Assembly (NCBI RefSeq): GCF_900177815.1
Contig: NZ_FXAZ01000008.1
Coordinates: forward strand, 62,001-126,000
Length of the DNA stretch: 64,000 nt
Origin: Paenibacillus aquistagni
GTDB taxonomy: Bacteria; Bacillota; Bacilli; Paenibacillales; Paenibacillaceae
Reading direction: 5' to 3'
The position numbers were made by a program, and so were the translations under genes. Of this stretch, positions 63,032 to 64,000 are shown piece by piece. A model generated the notes under the pieces. That model was given only the letters and a program-made list of their open reading frames with translations. It was not told the DNA's origin and ran no database searches. Each line of letters opens with the position of its first letter. Position 1 is the first letter of the stretch.

Positions 63032-63802
63032 ATGAAGTTTGTCTTTGATTTGGATGGAACGATTTGCTTTCAAGGAAAGCCCGTACCTGCAAAGCTAACA
63101 GATGCAATAGCCGCCTTAACCGCAGCAGGGCACGAAGTTATCTTCGCTTCTGCAAGACCGATTCGCGACTTGCTGCCTGTCATCGATAAAGCTTTCCATG
63201 CTTATCCCATGATCGGAGGCAATGGCTCTATCGTGGCACAAGCTGGCGTCATTAGCTCTACCGTTCATTTTAAGGATCAAGAACGGCTGCAGCTCCTTGA
63301 ACTTATTGCATGCTTCAACGCGACCTATCTAGCAGACGGCAAATGGAATTACGCCTATACAGGCCCCTTAGACCATCCGATTGTTCAGAATCTTGATCCT
63401 GAACAACGAGCAGCCAACATCACGATCGAGGAATTGCAGCCACTGATTAAACTCCTAATCGTAACCTCATCCGATATGGAGCGTCTGGAGGAACGTTTAA
63501 GCACCCTGAATGTGATCGTCCACTCCCATGGCAAGGAAGGGGTGCTGGATATTAGTCCCGCTGGCATTCATAAGTGGAGCGGCTTGCAGCAGCTAGGTGT
63601 CCAAGAGAAGACCTATATTGCCTTTGGCAACGATGCCAATGATATCACGATGTTTCAGCATGCCAAGCATGCGGTCATGATCGGCCATCATGACAAGCTC
63701 GTCTCTTATGCTTCTGAAGCAATCGCTATGGATGGAGAGCAGGAGGAAAAAGAGGATAGAATCGTACAGAAGCTGCTTCAACTCTCACAGATCTACAGCT
63801 AG
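63032..63802 (+). CDS. HAD-superfamily phosphatase (Cof-like)
   Basis: 256 residues. Motif I FVFDLDGTICFQGKP (residues 3-17), motif II ASARPIRD (about 41-48), Lys region GVLDISPAGIHKWSGLQQLG (about 171-190), and motif IV FGNDANDITMFQHA (about 199-212). The Cof-type cap lies between. Hydrolyses a phosphorylated sugar or cofactor, unknown which. GAGGTGCACC precedes ATG 63032; the longer frame from 62999 has no site. End has a Glu-rich stretch. Confidence 0.88.
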   Translation: MKFVFDLDGTICFQGKPVPAKLTDAIAALTAAGHEVIFASARPIRDLLPVIDKAFHAYPMIGGNGSIVAQAGVISSTVHFKDQERLQLLELIACFNATYLADGKWNYAYTGPLDHPIVQNLDPEQRAANITIEELQPLIKLLIVTSSDMERLEERLSTLNVIVHSHGKEGVLDISPAGIHKWSGLQQLGVQEKTYIAFGNDANDITMFQHAKHAVMIGHHDKLVSYASEAIAMDGEQEEKEDRIVQKLLQLSQIYS

Positions 63803-64000
63803 TAAAAGAAAGCGGAGAAGTATGAAGACATCGATCTCATCTTCTTTAGCTTCTGCCGCTCCAACGAAGAAGCAACAACAGGGGTGAAGCCTAACCACAT
63901 TCTAGCTTCATCCTGACATCATCATAACCGATGACATGAGCCGCCAATGAATCTTTCGCTTTATCAAAATTGGTGCAGTGGCTCTCCAGTGGCTACCATC
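63803..64000. other. Right edge, no supported gene
   Basis: A possible long, imperfect hairpin lies at 63809-63857 (AGCGG...CCGCT), perhaps ending the HAD gene. A direct repeat AGCCACTG (minus strand) stands near 63971-63994. A short minus-strand frame ending DDVRMKLECG with an in-frame stop 5 bases from the edge is protein-like but cannot be called. Confidence 0.35.

Noticed and set aside
63890-64000. Protein-like minus-strand end ...DDVRMKLECG at the right edge
   Set aside because: Only 33 codons between stops and cut by the window edge; cannot be judged.

Overview
The window looks like a chromosomal segment of a spore-forming, low-to-mid G+C Gram-positive of the Paenibacillus type. This is inferred from strong AGGAGG-type ribosome binding sites, frequent TTG/GTG starts, lipoprotein and Sec signals without an outer-membrane system, a SpoVK/CbxX-like AAA+ giant, a spore-photoproduct-lyase-like radical SAM protein, Bacillales-style ECF sigma factors and a TPP riboswitch over thiM-thiD-thiE. 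No rRNA, tRNA, CRISPR array or prophage was seen.

Layout. 1-2.2 kb: glycosidases (truncated GH31, then GH4 alpha-galactosidase). 2.2-5.6 kb: WYL regulator followed by a short UvrA paralogue. 6-11.3 kb: metallophosphoesterase, EamA transporter, MerR regulator, membrane-anchored alpha/beta hydrolase. 11.3-14.3 kb: a decayed reading frame, then gnd and zwf (oxidative pentose phosphate pathway). 14.9-17.7 kb: Na/Pi cotransporter with a PhoU-like tail and a PIG-L deacetylase. 17.8-20.7 kb: a three-gene block of an AraC-type regulator fused to an unfamiliar domain, a 52-residue small protein, and an XRE regulator with nine LAPFL-type repeats. The two regulators carry nearly the same promoter/operator block. 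20.8-27.5 kb: GNAT, DUF3238-like protein, fused aminodeoxychorismate synthase, BadF-type sugar kinase, SDR and a divergent LysR.

27.5-32 kb: a sugar-type ABC importer operon (two permeases, solute-binding lipoprotein, no ATPase) with an HlyD-like adaptor between permease and binding protein. 32.1-36.8 kb: a secreted protein divergent from a two-component system, whose downstream terminator is split by an intact IS150-group element. 36.9-42.1 kb: a 1,267-residue protein with four P-loop AAA+ modules, a clear C-terminal remnant of another ATPase, and a radical SAM protein. 42.1-46 kb: GH2 beta-galactosidase with a discoidin-like tail, divergent from its probable AraC regulator across a palindrome.

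46.2-48.8 kb: thiamine salvage (thiM, thiD, thiE) under a TPP riboswitch and terminator. 49.8-56.4 kb: a continuous ehuBCDA-ectABCD cluster joining uptake and synthesis of ectoine and hydroxyectoine. 56.5-62 kb: FAD amine oxidase, ECF sigma factor plus secreted PPC-like protein, then an ECF sigma/anti-sigma pair. 62.2-63.8 kb: Crp/Fnr regulator divergent from a HAD phosphatase.

The least conventional parts are the AraC/small-protein/LAPFL block with duplicated promoter, the four-module AAA+ protein, and the importer operon with an HlyD-type adaptor. Starts were chosen by ribosome binding sites; where these trim the longest open frame it is said in the entry.
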